NCBI GenBank assembly: GCA_964019135.1
Contig: OZ025256.1
Coordinates: 2,728,001 to 2,792,000, forward strand
DNA: 64,000 nucleotides
From: Arenicola marina
Lineage: Eukaryota > Annelida > Polychaeta > Arenicolidae
Direction: 5' to 3'
Both the position numbers and the translations under genes were made by a program. Positions 1 to 14,500 of the stretch are shown piece by piece. The notes beneath the pieces were generated by a model that ran no database searches, was not told the origin of the DNA, and worked only from the letters and a program-made list of their open reading frames with translations. How positions within the stretch are numbered: the first letter of the stretch is position 1; every line of letters starts with the position of its first letter.

Positions 1-3000
1 CATACCGTACGACATCACGCCATACCGTACGTCATCAGGCCATACCGTACGACATCACGCCATACCGTACGTCATCACGCCATACCGTACGACATCACGC
101 CATACCGTACGTCATCAGGCCATACCGTACGACATCACGCCATACCGTACGTCATCACGCCATACCGTACGACATCACGCCATACCGTACGTCATCACGC
201 CATACCGTACGACATCACGCCATACCGTACGTCATCACGCCATACCGTACGACATCAGGCCATACCGTACGTCATCAGGCCATACCATACGTCATCACGC
301 CATACCGTACGACATCACGCCATACCGTACGACATCACGCCATACCGTACGTCATCACGCCATACCGTACGTCATCACGCCATACCGTACGTCATCACGC
401 CATACTGTACGTCATCACGCCATACCGTACGACATCACGCCATACCGTACGTCATCACGCCATACCGTACGTCATCACGCCATACCGTACGTCATCACGC
501 CATACTGTACGACATCACGCCATACCGTACGACATCACGCCATACCGTACGTCATCACGCCATACCGCACGACATCAGGCCATACCGTACGTCATCACGC
601 CATACTGTACGTCATCACGCCATACCGTACGACATCACGCCATACCGTACGACATCACGCCATACCGTACGTCATCACGCCATACCGTACGTCATCACGC
701 CATACCGTACGTCATCACGCCATACTGTACGTCATCACGCCATACCGTACGACATCACGCCATACCGTACGACATCACGCCATACCGTACGTCATCACGC
801 CATACCGTACGACATCACGCCATACCGTACGTCATCACGCCATACCGTACGACATCAGGCCATACCGTACGTCATCAGGCCATACCATACGTCATCACGC
901 CATACCGTACGACATCACGCCATACCGTACGACATCACGCCATACCGTACGTCATCACGCCATACCGTACGTCATCACGCCATACCGTACGTCATCACGC
1001 CATACTGTACGTCATCACGCCATACCGTACGACATCACGCCATACCGTACGTCATCACGCCATACCGTACGTCATCACGCCATACCGTACGTCATCACGC
1101 CATACTGTACGACATCACGCCATACCGTACGACATCACGCCATACCGTACGTCATCACGCCATACCGCACGACATCAGGCCATACCGTACGTCATCACGC
1201 CATACTGTACGTCATCACGCCATACCGTACGACATCACGCCATACCGTACGACATCACGCCATACCGTACGTCATCACGCCATACCGTACGTCATCACGC
1301 CATACCGTACGTCATCACGCCATACTGTACGTCATCACGCCATACCGTACGACATCACGCCATACCGTACGACATCACGCCATACCGTACGACATCAGGC
1401 CATACCGTACGTCATCACGCCATACCGTACGTCATCACGCCATACCGTACGACATCACGCCATACCGTACGTCATCACGCCATACCGTACGTCATCACGC
1501 CATACCGTACGTCATCACGCCATACCGTACGTCATCACGCCATACCGTACGTCATCACGCCATACCGTACGTCATCACGCCATACTGTACGACATCACGC
1601 CATACCGTACGACATCACGCCATACCGTACGTCATCACGCCATACCGTACGTCATCAGGCCATACCGTACGTCATCACGCCATACTGTACGACATCACGC
1701 CATACCGTACGTCATCACGCCATACCGTACGTCATCACGCCATACCGTACGTCATCACGCCATACCGTACGACATCACGCCATACCGTACGTCATCACGC
1801 CATACCGTACGTCATCACGCCATACCGTACGTCATCACGCCATACCGTACGACATCAGGCCATACCGTACGTCATCAGGCCATACCGTACGTCATCACGC
1901 CATACCGTACGACATCACGCAATACCGTACGTCATCACGCCATACCGTACGTCATCACGCCATACCGTACGACATCAGGCCATACCGTACGTCATCACGC
2001 CATACCGTACGTCATCAGGCCATACCGTACGACATCAGGCCATACCGTACGTCATCACGCCATACCGTACGTCATCAGGCCATACCGTACGACATCACGC
2101 CATACCGTACGTCATCAGGCCATACCGTACGACATCACGCCATACCGTACGTCATCACGCCATACCGTACGTCATCACGCCATACCGTACGTCATCACGC
2201 CATACCGTACGACATCAGGCCATACCGTACGTCATCAGGCCATACCGTACGTCATCACGCCATACCGTACGTCATCACGCCATACCGTACGACATCACGC
2301 CATACCGTACGTCATCACGTCATACCGTACGACATCAGGCCATACCGTACGACATCACGCCATACCGTACGTCATCACGCCATACCGTACGTCATCACGC
2401 CATACCGTACGTCATCACGCCATACCGTACGTCATCAGGCCATACCGTACGTCATCACGCCATACCGTACGTCATCACGCCATACCGTACGACATCACGC
2501 CATACCGTACGTCATCACGTCATACCGTACGACATCAGGCCATACCGTACGACATCACGCCATACCGTACGTCATCACGCCATACCGTACGTCATCACGC
2601 CATACCGTACGTCATCACGCCATACCGTACGTCATCACGTCATACCGTACGACATCAGGCCATACCGTACGACATCACGCCATACCGTACGTCATCACGC
2701 CATACCGTACGTCATCACGCCATACCGTACGACATCAGGCCATACCGTACGTCATCACGCCATACCGTACGACATCACGCCATACCGTACGTCATCACGC
2801 CATACCGTACGTCATCACGCCATACCGTACGTCATCACGCCATACCGTACGACATCAGGCCATACCGTACGTCATCACGCCATACCGTACGACATCACGC
2901 CATACCGTACGACATCACGCCATACCGTACGTCATCACGCCATACCGTACGACATCACGCCATACCGTACGACATCACGCCATACCGTACGACATCACGC

Positions 3001-6000
3001 CATACCGTACGTCATCACGCCATACCGTACGTCATCACGCCATACCGTACGTCATCACGCCATACCGTACGTCATCACGCCATACCGTACGACATCAGGC
3101 CATACCGTACGTCATCACGCCATACCGTACGTCATCACGCCATACCGTACGTCATCACGCCATACCGTACGTCATCACGCCATACCGTACGTCATCACGC
3201 CATACCGTACGTCATCACGCCATACCGTACGACATCACGCCATACCGTACGACATCACGCCATACCGTACGACATCACGCCATACCGTACGACATCACGC
3301 CATACCGTACGACATCACGCCATACCGTACGTCATCACGCCATACCGCACGACATCAGGCCATACCGTACGTCATCACGCCATACTGTACGTCATCACGC
3401 CATACCGTACGACATCACGCCATACCGTACGACATCACGCCATACCGTACGACATCAGGCCATACCGTACGACATCACGCCATACCGTACGTCATCACGC
3501 CATACCGTACGACATCACGCCATACCGTACGACATCACGTCATACCGTACGACATCAGGCCATACCGTACGACATCACGCCATACCGTACGACATCAGGC
3601 CATACCGTACGACATCACGCCATACCGTACGACACCACGCCATACCGTACGTCATCACGCCATACCGTACGTCATCACGCCATACCGTACGACATCACGC
3701 CATACCGTACGTCATCAGGCCATACCGTACGACATCACGCCATACCGTACGTCATCACGCCATACCGTACGACATCACGCCATACCGTACGTCATCAGGC
3801 CATACCGTACGACATCACGCCATACCGTACGTCATCACGCCATACCGTACGACATCACGCCATACCGTACGTCATCACGCCATACCGTACGACATCACGC
3901 CATACCGTACGTCATCACGCCATACCGTACGACATCAGGCCATACCGTACGTCATCAGGCCATACCATACGTCATCACGCCATACCGTACGACATCACGC
4001 CATACCGTACGACATCACGCCATACCGTACGTCATCACGCCATACCGTACGTCATCACGCCATACCGTACGTCATCACGCCATACTGTACGTCATCACGC
4101 CATACCGTACGACATCACGCCATACCGTACGTCATCACGCCATACCGTACGTCATCACGCCATACCGTACGTCATCACGCCATACTGTACGACATCACGC
4201 CATACCGTACGACATCACGCCATACCGTACGTCATCACGCCATACCGCACGACATCAGGCCATACCGTACGTCATCACGCCATACTGTACGTCATCACGC
4301 CATACCGTACGACATCACGCCATACCGTACGACATCACGCCATACCGTACGTCATCACGCCATACCGTACGTCATCACGCCATACCGTACGTCATCACGC
4401 CATACTGTACGTCATCACGCCATACCGTACGACATCACGCCATACCGTACGACATCACGCCGTACCGTACGTCATCACGCCATACCGTACGACATCACGC
4501 CATACCGTACGTCATCACGCCATACCGTACGACATCAGGCCATACCGTACGTCATCAGGCCATACCATACGTCATCACGCCATACCGTACGACATCACGC
4601 CATACCGTACGACATCACGCCATACCGTACGTCATCACGCCATACCGTACGTCATCACGCCATACCGTACGTCATCACGCCATACTGTACGTCATCACGC
4701 CATACCGTACGACATCACGCCATACCGTACGTCATCACGCCATACCGTACGTCATCACGCCATACCGTACGTCATCACGCCATACTGTACGACATCACGC
4801 CATACCGTACGACATCACGCCATACCGTACGTCATCACGCCATACCGCACGACATCAGGCCATACCGTACGTCATCACGCCATACTGTACGTCATCACGC
4901 CATACCGTACGACATCACGCCATACCGTACGACATCACGCCATACCGTACGTCATCACGCCATACCGTACGTCATCACGCCATACCGTACGTCATCACGC
5001 CATACTGTACGTCATCACGCCATACCGTACGACATCACGCCATACCGTACGACATCACGCCATACCGTACGACATCAGGCCATACCGTACGTCATCACGC
5101 CATACCGTACGTCATCACGCCATACCGTACGACATCACGCCATACCGTACGTCATCACGCCATACCGTACGTCATCACGCCATACCGTACGTCATCACGC
5201 CATACCGTACGTCATCACGCCATACCGTACGTCATCACGCCATACCGTACGTCATCACGCCATACTGTACGACATCACGCCATACCGTACGACATCACGC
5301 CATACCGTACGTCATCACGCCATACCGTACGTCATCAGGCCATACCGTACGTCATCACGCCATACTGTACGACATCACGCCATACCGTACGTCATCACGC
5401 CATACCGTACGTCATCACGCCATACCGTACGTCATCACGCCATACCGTACGACATCACGCCATACCGTACGTCATCACGCCATACCGTACGTCATCACGC
5501 CATACCGTACGTCATCACGCCATACCGTACGACATCAGGCCATACCGTACGTCATCAGGCCATACCGTACGTCATCACGCCATACCGTACGACATCACGC
5601 AATACCGTACGTCATCACGCCATACCGTACGTCATCACGCCATACCGTACGACATCAGGCCATACCGTACGTCATCACGCCATACCGTACGTCATCAGGC
5701 CATACCGTACGACATCAGGCCATACCGTACGTCATCACGCCATACCGTACGTCATCAGGCCATACCGTACGACATCACGCCATACCGTACGTCATCAGGC
5801 CATACCGTACGACATCACGCCATACCGTACGTCATCACGCCATACCGTACGTCATCACGCCATACCGTACGTCATCACGCCATACCGTACGACATCAGGC
5901 CATACCGTACGTCATCAGGCCATACCGTACGTCATCACGCCATACCGTACGTCATCACGCCATACCGTACGACATCACGCCATACCGTACGTCATCACGT

Positions 6001-7120
6001 CATACCGTACGACATCAGGCCATACCGTACGACATCACGCCATACCGTACGTCATCACGCCATACCGTACGTCATCACGCCATACCGTACGTCATCACGC
6101 CATACCGTACGTCATCAGGCCATACCGTACGTCATCACGCCATACCGTACGTCATCACGCCATACCGTACGACATCACGCCATACCGTACGTCATCACGT
6201 CATACCGTACGACATCAGGCCATACCGTACGACATCACGCCATACCGTACGTCATCACGCCATACCGTACGTCATCACGCCATACCGTACGTCATCACGC
6301 CATACCGTACGTCATCACGTCATACCGTACGACATCAGGCCATACCGTACGACATCACGCCATACCGTACGTCATCACGCCATACCGTACGTCATCACGC
6401 CATACCGTACGACATCAGGCCATACCGTACGTCATCACGCCATACCGTACGACATCACGCCATACCGTACGTCATCACGCCATACCGTACGTCATCACGC
6501 CATACCGTACGTCATCACGCCATACCGTACGACATCAGGCCATACCGTACGTCATCACGCCATACCGTACGACATCACGCCATACCGTACGACATCACGC
6601 CATACCGTACGTCATCACGCCATACCGTACGACATCACGCCATACCGTACGACATCACGCCATACCGTACGACATCACGCCATACCGTACGTCATCACGC
6701 CATACCGTACGTCATCACGCCATACCGTACGTCATCACGCCATACCGTACGTCATCACGCCATACCGTACGACATCAGGCCATACCGTACGTCATCACGC
6801 CATACCGTACGTCATCACGCCATACCGTACGTCATCACGCCATACCGTACGTCATCACGCCATACCGTACGTCATCACGCCATACCGTACGTCATCACGC
6901 CATACCGTACGACATCACGCCATACCGTACGACATCACGCCATACCGTACGACATCACGCCATACCGTACGACATCACGCCATACCGTACGACATCACGC
7001 CATACCGTACGTCATCACGCCATACCGCACGACATCAGGCCATACCGTACGTCATCACGCCATACTGTACGTCATCACGCCATACCGTACGACATCACGC
7101 CATACCGTACGACATCACGC
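1..7120. repeat. 3680-bp higher-order duplication in 20-bp array
   Basis: Rare unit variants recur at a fixed 3680-bp spacing: ccatac at 281/3961 and 881/4561; ccgcac at 561/4241, 1161/4841 and 3341/7021; the aataccgtac unit at 1921/5601. Reading unit by unit, 1-3440 matches 3681-7120, with at least one point difference at 4461 (cgtacc for catacc). The match starts at base 1, so the duplicated block may extend to the left of the window. Confidence 0.9.
161..1380. repeat. 600-bp tandem duplication inside the 20-bp array
   Basis: Units 161-780 recur at 761-1380, a period of 30 units. The ccatac variants at 281 and 881 and the ccgcac variants at 561 and 1161 mark it. The same 600-bp pair is carried along in the 3680-bp copy (3961/4561), so the 600-bp event came before the larger one. 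Confidence 0.85.
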
Positions 7121-9180
7121 CATACCGTACGTCATCACGCCATACCGTACGTCATCACGCCATACCGTACGTCATCACGCCATACTGTACGTCATCACGC
7201 CATACCGTACGACATCACGCCATACCGTACGACATCACGCCATACCGTACGACATCAGGCCATACCGTACGTCATCACGCCATACCGTACGTCATCACGC
7301 CATACCGTACGACATCACGCCATACCGTACGTCATCACGCCATACCGTACGTCATCACGCCATACCGTACGTCATCACGCCATACCGTACGTCATCACGC
7401 CATACCGTACGTCATCACGCCATACCGTACGTCATCACGCCATACTGTACGACATCACGCCATACCGTACGACATCACGCCATACCGTACGTCATCACGC
7501 CATACCGTACGTCATCAGGCCATACCGTACGTCATCACGCCATACTGTACGACATCACGCCATACCGTACGTCATCACGCCATACCGTACGTCATCACGC
7601 CATACCGTACGTCATCACGCCATACCGTACGACATCACGCCATACCGTACGTCATCACGCCATACCGTACGTCATCACGCCATACCGTACGTCATCACGC
7701 CATACCGTACGACATCAGGCCATACCGTACGTCATCAGGCCATACCGTACGTCATCACGCCATACCGTACGACATCACGCAATACCGTACGTCATCACGC
7801 CATACCGTACGTCATCACGCCATACCGTACGACATCAGGCCATACCGTACGTCATCACGCCATACCGTACGTCATCAGGCCATACCGTACGACATCAGGC
7901 CATACCGTACGTCATCACGCCATACCGTACGTCATCAGGCCATACCGTACGACATCACGCCATACCGTACGTCATCAGGCCATACCGTACGACATCACGC
8001 CATACCGTACGTCATCACGCCATACCGTACGTCATCACGCCATACCGTACGTCATCACGCCATACCGTACGACATCAGGCCATACCGTACGTCATCAGGC
8101 CATACCGTACGTCATCACGCCATACCGTACGTCATCACGCCATACCGTACGACATCACGCCATACCGTACGTCATCACGTCATACCGTACGACATCAGGC
8201 CATACCGTACGACATCACGCCATACCGTACGTCATCACGCCATACCGTACGTCATCACGCCATACCGTACGTCATCACGCCATACCGTACGTCATCAGGC
8301 CATACCGTACGTCATCACGCCATACCGTACGTCATCACGCCATACCGTACGACATCACGCCATACCGTACGTCATCACGTCATACCGTACGACATCAGGC
8401 CATACCGTACGACATCACGCCATACCGTACGTCATCACGCCATACCGTACGTCATCACGCCATACCGTACGTCATCACGCCATACCGTACGTCATCACGT
8501 CATACCGTACGACATCAGGCCATACCGTACGACATCACGCCATACCGTACGTCATCACGCCATACCGTACGTCATCACGCCATACCGTACGACATCAGGC
8601 CATACCGTACGTCATCACGCCATACCGTACGACATCACGCCATACCGTACGTCATCACGCCATACCGTACGTCATCACGCCATACCGTACGTCATCACGC
8701 CATACCGTACGACATCAGGCCATACCGTACGTCATCACGCCATACCGTACGACATCACGCCATACCGTACGACATCACGCCATACCGTACGTCATCACGC
8801 CATACCGTACGACATCACGCCATACCGTACGACATCACGCCATACCGTACGACATCACGCCATACCGTACGTCATCACGCCATACCGTACGTCATCACGC
8901 CATACCGTACGTCATCACGCCATACCGTACGTCATCACGCCATACCGTACGACATCAGGCCATACCGTACGTCATCACGCCATACCGTACGTCATCACGC
9001 CATACCGTACGTCATCACGCCATACCGTACGTCATCACGCCATACCGTACGTCATCACGCCATACCGTACGTCATCACGCCATACCGTACGACATCACGC
9101 CATACCGTACGACATCACGCCATACCGTACGACATCACGCCATACCGTACGACATCACGCCATACCGTACGACATCACGC
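4801..9180. repeat. 2180-bp tandem duplication inside the 20-bp array
   Basis: Units 4801-7000 recur at 6981-9180. Markers are the ccgcac unit (4841/7021) and the aataccgtac unit (5601/7781). The match fails at the flanking units (4781 against 6961, and 7001 against 9181), which gives the limits to within one unit. Confidence 0.85.
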
Positions 9181-9980
9181 CATACCGTACGACATCACGC
9201 CATACCGTACGTCATCACGCCATACCGTACGACATCACGCCATACCGTACGTCATCAGGCCATACCGTACGACATCAGGCCATACCGTACGACATCACGC
9301 CATACCGTACGACATCACGCCATACCGTACGACATCACGCCATACCGTACGACATCAGGCCATACCGTACGACATCAGGCCATACCGTACGTCATCACGC
9401 CATACCGTACATCACGCCATACCATACGACATCACGCCATACCGTACGACATCACGTCATACCGTACGACATCACGCCATACCGTACGACATCACGTCAT
9501 ATCGTACGACATCACGCCATACCGTACGACATCACGCCATACCGTACGACATCACGCCATACCGTACGACATCACGCCATACCGTACGACATCAGGCCAT
9601 ACCGTACGACATCAGGCCATACCGTACGTCATCAGGCCATACCGTACGTCATCACGCCATACCGTACGTCATCACGCCATACCGTACGACATCACGCCAT
9701 ACCGTACGTCATCACGCCATACCGTACGTCATCACGCCATACCGTACGACATCACGCCATACCGTACGACATCACGCCATACCGTACGACATCACGCCAT
9801 ACCGTACGTCATCACGCCATACCGTACGACATCACGCCATACCGTACGTCATCACGCCATACCGTACGTCATCACGCCATACTGTACGTCATCACGCCAT
9901 ACCGTACGTCATCACGCCATACCGTACGACATCACGCCATACCGTACGACATCACGCCATACCGTACGTCATCACGCCAT

Positions 9981-10366
9981 CACACAGAAACATCCGCCAC
10001 CACGGATATTTTTTTTCTAAAACACGGATGCAAGTCCAGTCTTATTATTTTGACATCTTTGTGTGCAGTAACATTCTGAAGTGTGATGACCTAGTTTTGC
10101 GAATTATTATGCGATATAATTATGACGAAGAATCAACAGTATGGGTATCATGAAGCATCACATGCCGCTCATTGCCGGCCACATGCGCACTTCCTCTTCC
10201 CTTTGCCACCCGTCGTCATGTGACCTTGACCGGTGAAGGTTCCCGGAAGTGAAGGCGACACCAATCCGAGATAACATCGTGTGATGTGTCGCACTTCTGT
10301 GAAGCCCATAAGGCTAAACAGATCCAGGCCCCAGTTCACCGGAGCCGCTTACACTCGCCATAATTC
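9981..10366. promoter_or_regulatory. Single-copy island with promoter-like motif cluster
   Basis: Non-repetitive DNA between the 20-bp array and a polypurine tract. It holds an ETS-type site CCGGAAGTG at 10243-10251, a second ETS core acttcc at 10189-10194, an ERR/SF1-type element tgaccttga at 10221-10229 and a CCAAT box at 10261-10265. The spacing resembles a TATA-less animal promoter, but no convincing exon follows: the first downstream ATG on plus (10367) opens only into the simple GA-rich tract. The motif assignments are by eye and the function is inferred. Confidence 0.25.
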
Positions 10367-10409
10367 ATGGCCCTTCATACCAATTGTCCCATAATAAGTC
10401 CTTTCTGGG

Positions 10410-10712
10410 GGCAGAGAGATGGGGACAGAGACAGAGGGAGGGGAAGAGGGAGGGAGGGACGGAGAGACGGAGAGAGGGACGCAGAAAGGGGAAGAGAAAC
10501 TGAAAGAGAGGGAGAGAGAGAGAAAGAGAGAGAGAAAGACAAAGAGAGAAGTATAGAACGAAAAAAAATACAGGGAGAAATAGTCATAGGGCGAGACAGA
10601 AGGCAAGAGAGAGGGAGCGAGAGTGAAAGGGAGAGACGAAGAGAGGGAAAGAGAGAGAGAGAGAGAGGAAGGAGAGAGGGAGAGGGGGAGAGAGGGAGCG
10701 AGAATGAGAGAT
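10410..10712. repeat. Polypurine (GA-rich) low-complexity tract
   Basis: About 300 bp of almost pure purine on the plus strand (gagagaggga, gggagaga and similar) with few interruptions. It is open in several frames only because of its composition; the Arg/Glu/Gly-rich and Ser/Leu/Pro-rich translations are not credible proteins. It is a candidate for triplex (H-DNA) formation. Confidence 0.9.
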
Positions 10713-11447
10713 AAATAGAGAAGGGATAGGGGATCAAGTGAGACCTTTATCGTTGAAGCATCAAGGACGGAGGGGAAGATAGGGGTAGGGGAGAGGGGGT
10801 GGGTGGAATGAAATGTTATCAGGTTGGCCGGCAAAAAGCAATCTACCAAAATCACATAAACTGGACGCCAGTATACTACAGGGCCAAAAGAATTCGTCTT
10901 GGGACGCCGGGCTGACGCGAATCGAGGGTTCTGATTGGATGAATATGAAGACGTATCGCGCCCATTATGGGATGGGGTCGGAGTGATGCTATTGCGATGG
11001 GACTCCTATAAAGACATCACCATGATCGTACCACAGGTCAGGGCAGCGAACCCATACAGTCCAGCAGGGGAACATAGCAACGAACACTCTCGGCCTGACG
11101 AAACCTCCACTAGGCGGTGGGGGGCTCCGTCAGATCTCACGATACACCCGTAAGTTGGCACACCAGGCGGCCATGTATACCCAACAACTGGTGCATATCA
11201 CCGCGGAGTTGTACATCGAGCACAAAGGTAGACCCACCCTGTGTTCATAACGCTGTATACACATGGACAAAGGAATCATAACGAAGGTGTCATCGACACA
11301 ATGAATATGGATTGTTTGGATGTCTAATAAAACGAATCAGACCCTGTTTTACAGACTAGTAGCGGACATGTCTTAATTCCTTGATAATGTCAATCACTCC
11401 GCAACTACTCGGCCCGTCGACCTACTTGTTAACTTGGGCTATGGATC
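10713..11447. other. Single-copy spacer, no recognisable gene
   Basis: Ordinary mixed-composition sequence. The longest open stretch is 72 codons (10935-11153, plus), with no recognisable motif. I see no tRNA, no clear exon and no transposon ends. Confidence 0.5.
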
Positions 11448-11517
11448 CATGCCACGTGATTCATACCACGTGATCCATACCACGAGATCTATACCACGAG
11501 ATCTATACCATGTACGG
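11448..11517. repeat. 14-bp short tandem repeat (5 units)
   Basis: Five copies of a 14-mer of the type cataccacgtgatc, with variants catgccacgtgatt and tataccacgagatc and a last, more degenerate copy. The first two to three units contain the palindromic E-box CACGTG. It sits immediately before the 27-bp array. Confidence 0.8.
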
Positions 11518-11547
11518 TTGAAGAAGATTCGATGCTAGAGGGTTTGG

Positions 11548-14500
11548 ATGAGGTGGGACAAGGGAGGGTGCTGACGATGGTGGAAGAAGGGAGGGTGGTG
11601 ACGATGGTAGAGGAAGGGAGGGTGGTGACGATGGTAGAGGAAGGGAGGGTGGTGACGATGGTAGAGGAAGGGAGGGTGGTGACGATGGTAGAGGAAGGGA
11701 GGGTGGTGACGATGGTAGAGGAAGGGAGGGTGGTGACGATGGTAGAGGAAGGGAGGGTGGTGACGATGGTAGAGGAAGGGAGGGTGGTGACGATGGTGGG
11801 ACAAGGGAGGGTGCTGACGATGGTGGAAGAAGGGAGGGTGGTGACGATGGTAGAGGAAGGGAGGATGGTGACGATGGTAGAGGAAGGGAGGGTGGTGACG
11901 ATGGTAGAGGAAGGGAGGGTGGTGACGATGGTAGAGGAAGGGAGGGTGGTGACGATGGTGGGACAAGGGAGGGTGCTGACGATGGTGGAGGAAGGGAGGG
12001 TGGTGACGATGGTAGAGGAAGGGAGGGTGGTGACGATGGTAGAGGAAGGGAGGGTGGTGACGATGGTAGAGGAAGGGAGGGTGGTGATGATGGTAGAGGA
12101 AGGGAGGGTGGTGACGATGGTAGAGGAAGGGAGGGTGGTGACGATGGTAGAGGAAGGGAGGGTGGTGACGATGGTAGAGGAAGGGAGGGTGGTGACGATG
12201 GTAGAGGAAGGGAGGGTGGTGACGATGGTGGAGGAAGGGAGGGTGGTGACGATGGTAGAGGAAGGGAGGGTGGTGACGATGGTAGAGGAAGGGAGGGTGG
12301 TGACGATGGTAGAGGACGGGAGGGTGGTGACGATGGTAGAGGAAGGGAGGGTGGTGACGATGGTGGAGGAAGGGAGGGTGGTGACGATGGTAGAAGAAGG
12401 GAGGGTGGTGACGATGGTAGAGGAAGGGAGGGTGGTGACGATGGTAGAGGAAGGGAGGGTGGTGACGATGGTAGAGGAAGGGAGGGTGGTGACGATGGTA
12501 GAGGAAGGGAGGGTGGTGACGATGGTAGAGGAAGGGAGGGTGGTGACGATGGTAGAGGAAGGGAGGGTGGTGACGATGGTAGAGGAAGGGAGGGTGGTGA
12601 TGATGGTAGAGGAAGGGAGGGTGGTGACGATGGTAGAGGAAGGGAGGGTGGTGACGATGGTAGAGGAAGGGAGGGTGGTGACGATGGTAGAGGAAGGGAG
12701 GGTGGTGACGATGGTAGAGGAAGGGAGGGTGGTGATGATGCTAGAGGAAGGGAGGGTGGTGACGATGGTAGAGGAAGGGAGGGTGGTGACGATGGTAGAG
12801 GACGGGAGGGTGGTGACGATGGTAGAGGAAGGGAGGGTGGTGACGATGGTGGAGGAAGGGAGGGTGGTGACGATGGTAGAAGAAGGGAGGGTGGTGACGA
12901 TGGTAGAGGAAGGGAGGGTGGTGACGATGGTAGAGGACGGGAGGGTGGTGACGATGGTAGAGGAAGGTAGGGTGCTGACGATGGTAGAGGAAGGGAGGGT
13001 GCTGACGATGGTGGAGGAAGGGAGGGTGGTGACGATGGTGGAGGAAGGGAGGGTGGTGACGATGGTAGAGGAAGGGAGGGTGGTGACGATGGTAGAGGAC
13101 GGGTGGGTGGTGACGATGGTGGAGGAAGGGAGGGTGGTGACGATGGTAGAGGAAGGGAGGGTGGTGACGATGGTAGAGGACGGGTGGGTGGTGACGATGG
13201 TAGAGGACGGGAGGGTGGTGACGATGGTAGAGAAAGGGAGGGTGGTGACGATGGTAGAGGAAGGGAGGGTGGTGACGATGGTGGAGGAAGGGAGGGTGGT
13301 GACGATGGTAAAGGAAGGGAGGGTGGTGACGATGGTAGAGGAAGGGAGGGTGGTGACGATGGTAGAGGAAGGGAGGGTGGTGACGATGGTAGAGGAAGGG
13401 AGGGTGCTGACGATGGTAGAGGAAGGGACTGTGGTGACGATGGTAGAGGAAGGGAGGGTGGTGACGATGGTAAAGGAAGGGAGGGTGGTGACGATGGTAG
13501 AGGAAGGGAGGGTGGTGACGATGGTAGAGGAAGGGAGGGTGGTGACGATGGTAGAGGAAGGGACTGTGGTGACGATGGTAGAGGAAGGGAGGGTGGTGAC
13601 GATGGTAGAGGACGGGAGGGTGGTGACGATGGTAGAGGAAGGGAGGGTGGTGACGATGGTAGAGGAAGGGAGGGTGGTGACGATGGTAGAGGAAGGGAGG
13701 GTGGTGACGATGGTAGAGGAAGGGAGGGTGGTGACGATGGTAGAGGAAGGGACTGTGGTGACGATGGTAGAGGAAGGGAGGGTGGTGACGATGGTAGAGG
13801 AAGGGAGGGTGGTGACGATGGTAGAGGAAGGGAGGGTGGTGACGATGGTAGAGGAAGGGAGGGTGGTGACGATGGTAGAGGAAGGGACTGTGGTGACGAT
13901 GGTAGAGGAAGGGAGGGTGGTGACGATGGTAAAGGAAGGGAGGGTGGTGACGATGGTAGAGGAAGGGAGGGTGGTGACGATGGTAGAGGAAGGGAGGGTG
14001 GTGACGATGGTAGAGGAAGGGACTGTGGTGACGATGGTAGAGGAAGGGAGGGTGCTGACGATGGTAGAGGAAGGGAGGGTGGTGACGATGGTAGAGGAAG
14101 GGAGGGTGGTGACGATGGTAGAGGAAGGGAGGGTGGTGACGATGGTGGAGGACGGGAGGGTGGTGACGATGGTAGAGGACGGGAGGGTGGTGACGATGGT
14201 AGAGGAAGGGACTGTGGTGACGATGGTAGAGGAAGGGAGGGTGCTGACGATGGTAGAGGAAGGGAGGGTGGTGACGATGGTAGAGGAAGGGAGGGTGGTG
14301 ACGATGGTAGAGGAAGGGAGGGTGGTGACGATGGTAGAGGCAGGGAGGGTGCTGACGATGGTAGAGGAAGGGAGGGTGGTGACGATGGTAGAGGAAGGGA
14401 GGGTGGTGACGATGGTAGAGGAAGGGAGGGTGCTGACGATGGTAGAGGAAGGGAGGGTGGTGACGATGGTAGAGGAAGGGAGGGTGGTGACGATGGTAGA

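Larger units (their letters stand above)
1..9980. repeat. 20-bp satellite array (~500 units)
   Basis: Tandem copies of the 20-mer cataccgtacgacatcacgc run from the first base to 9980, so the array continues beyond the window on the left. The main variation is A or T at unit position 12 (gacatc or gtcatc), with rarer changes: cacgc/caggc, ccgtac/ctgtac, ccgcac, ccatac, cacgt. Each unit holds the palindrome CGTACG and three CpGs, and is about 55% GC. The period is uninterrupted until about 9410, where a 3-bp loss makes a 17-bp unit and shifts the phase. The unit length is not a multiple of 3 and no long ORF is present, so it is non-coding. Confidence 0.98.

Noticed and set aside
1..9980. CRISPR array reading of the 20-bp repeats
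   Set aside because: Head-to-tail units with no spacers and no cas genes; eukaryotic context.
10349..10855. Arg/Glu-rich and Ser/Leu/Pro-rich ORFs
   Set aside because: Composition artefact of a polypurine tract.
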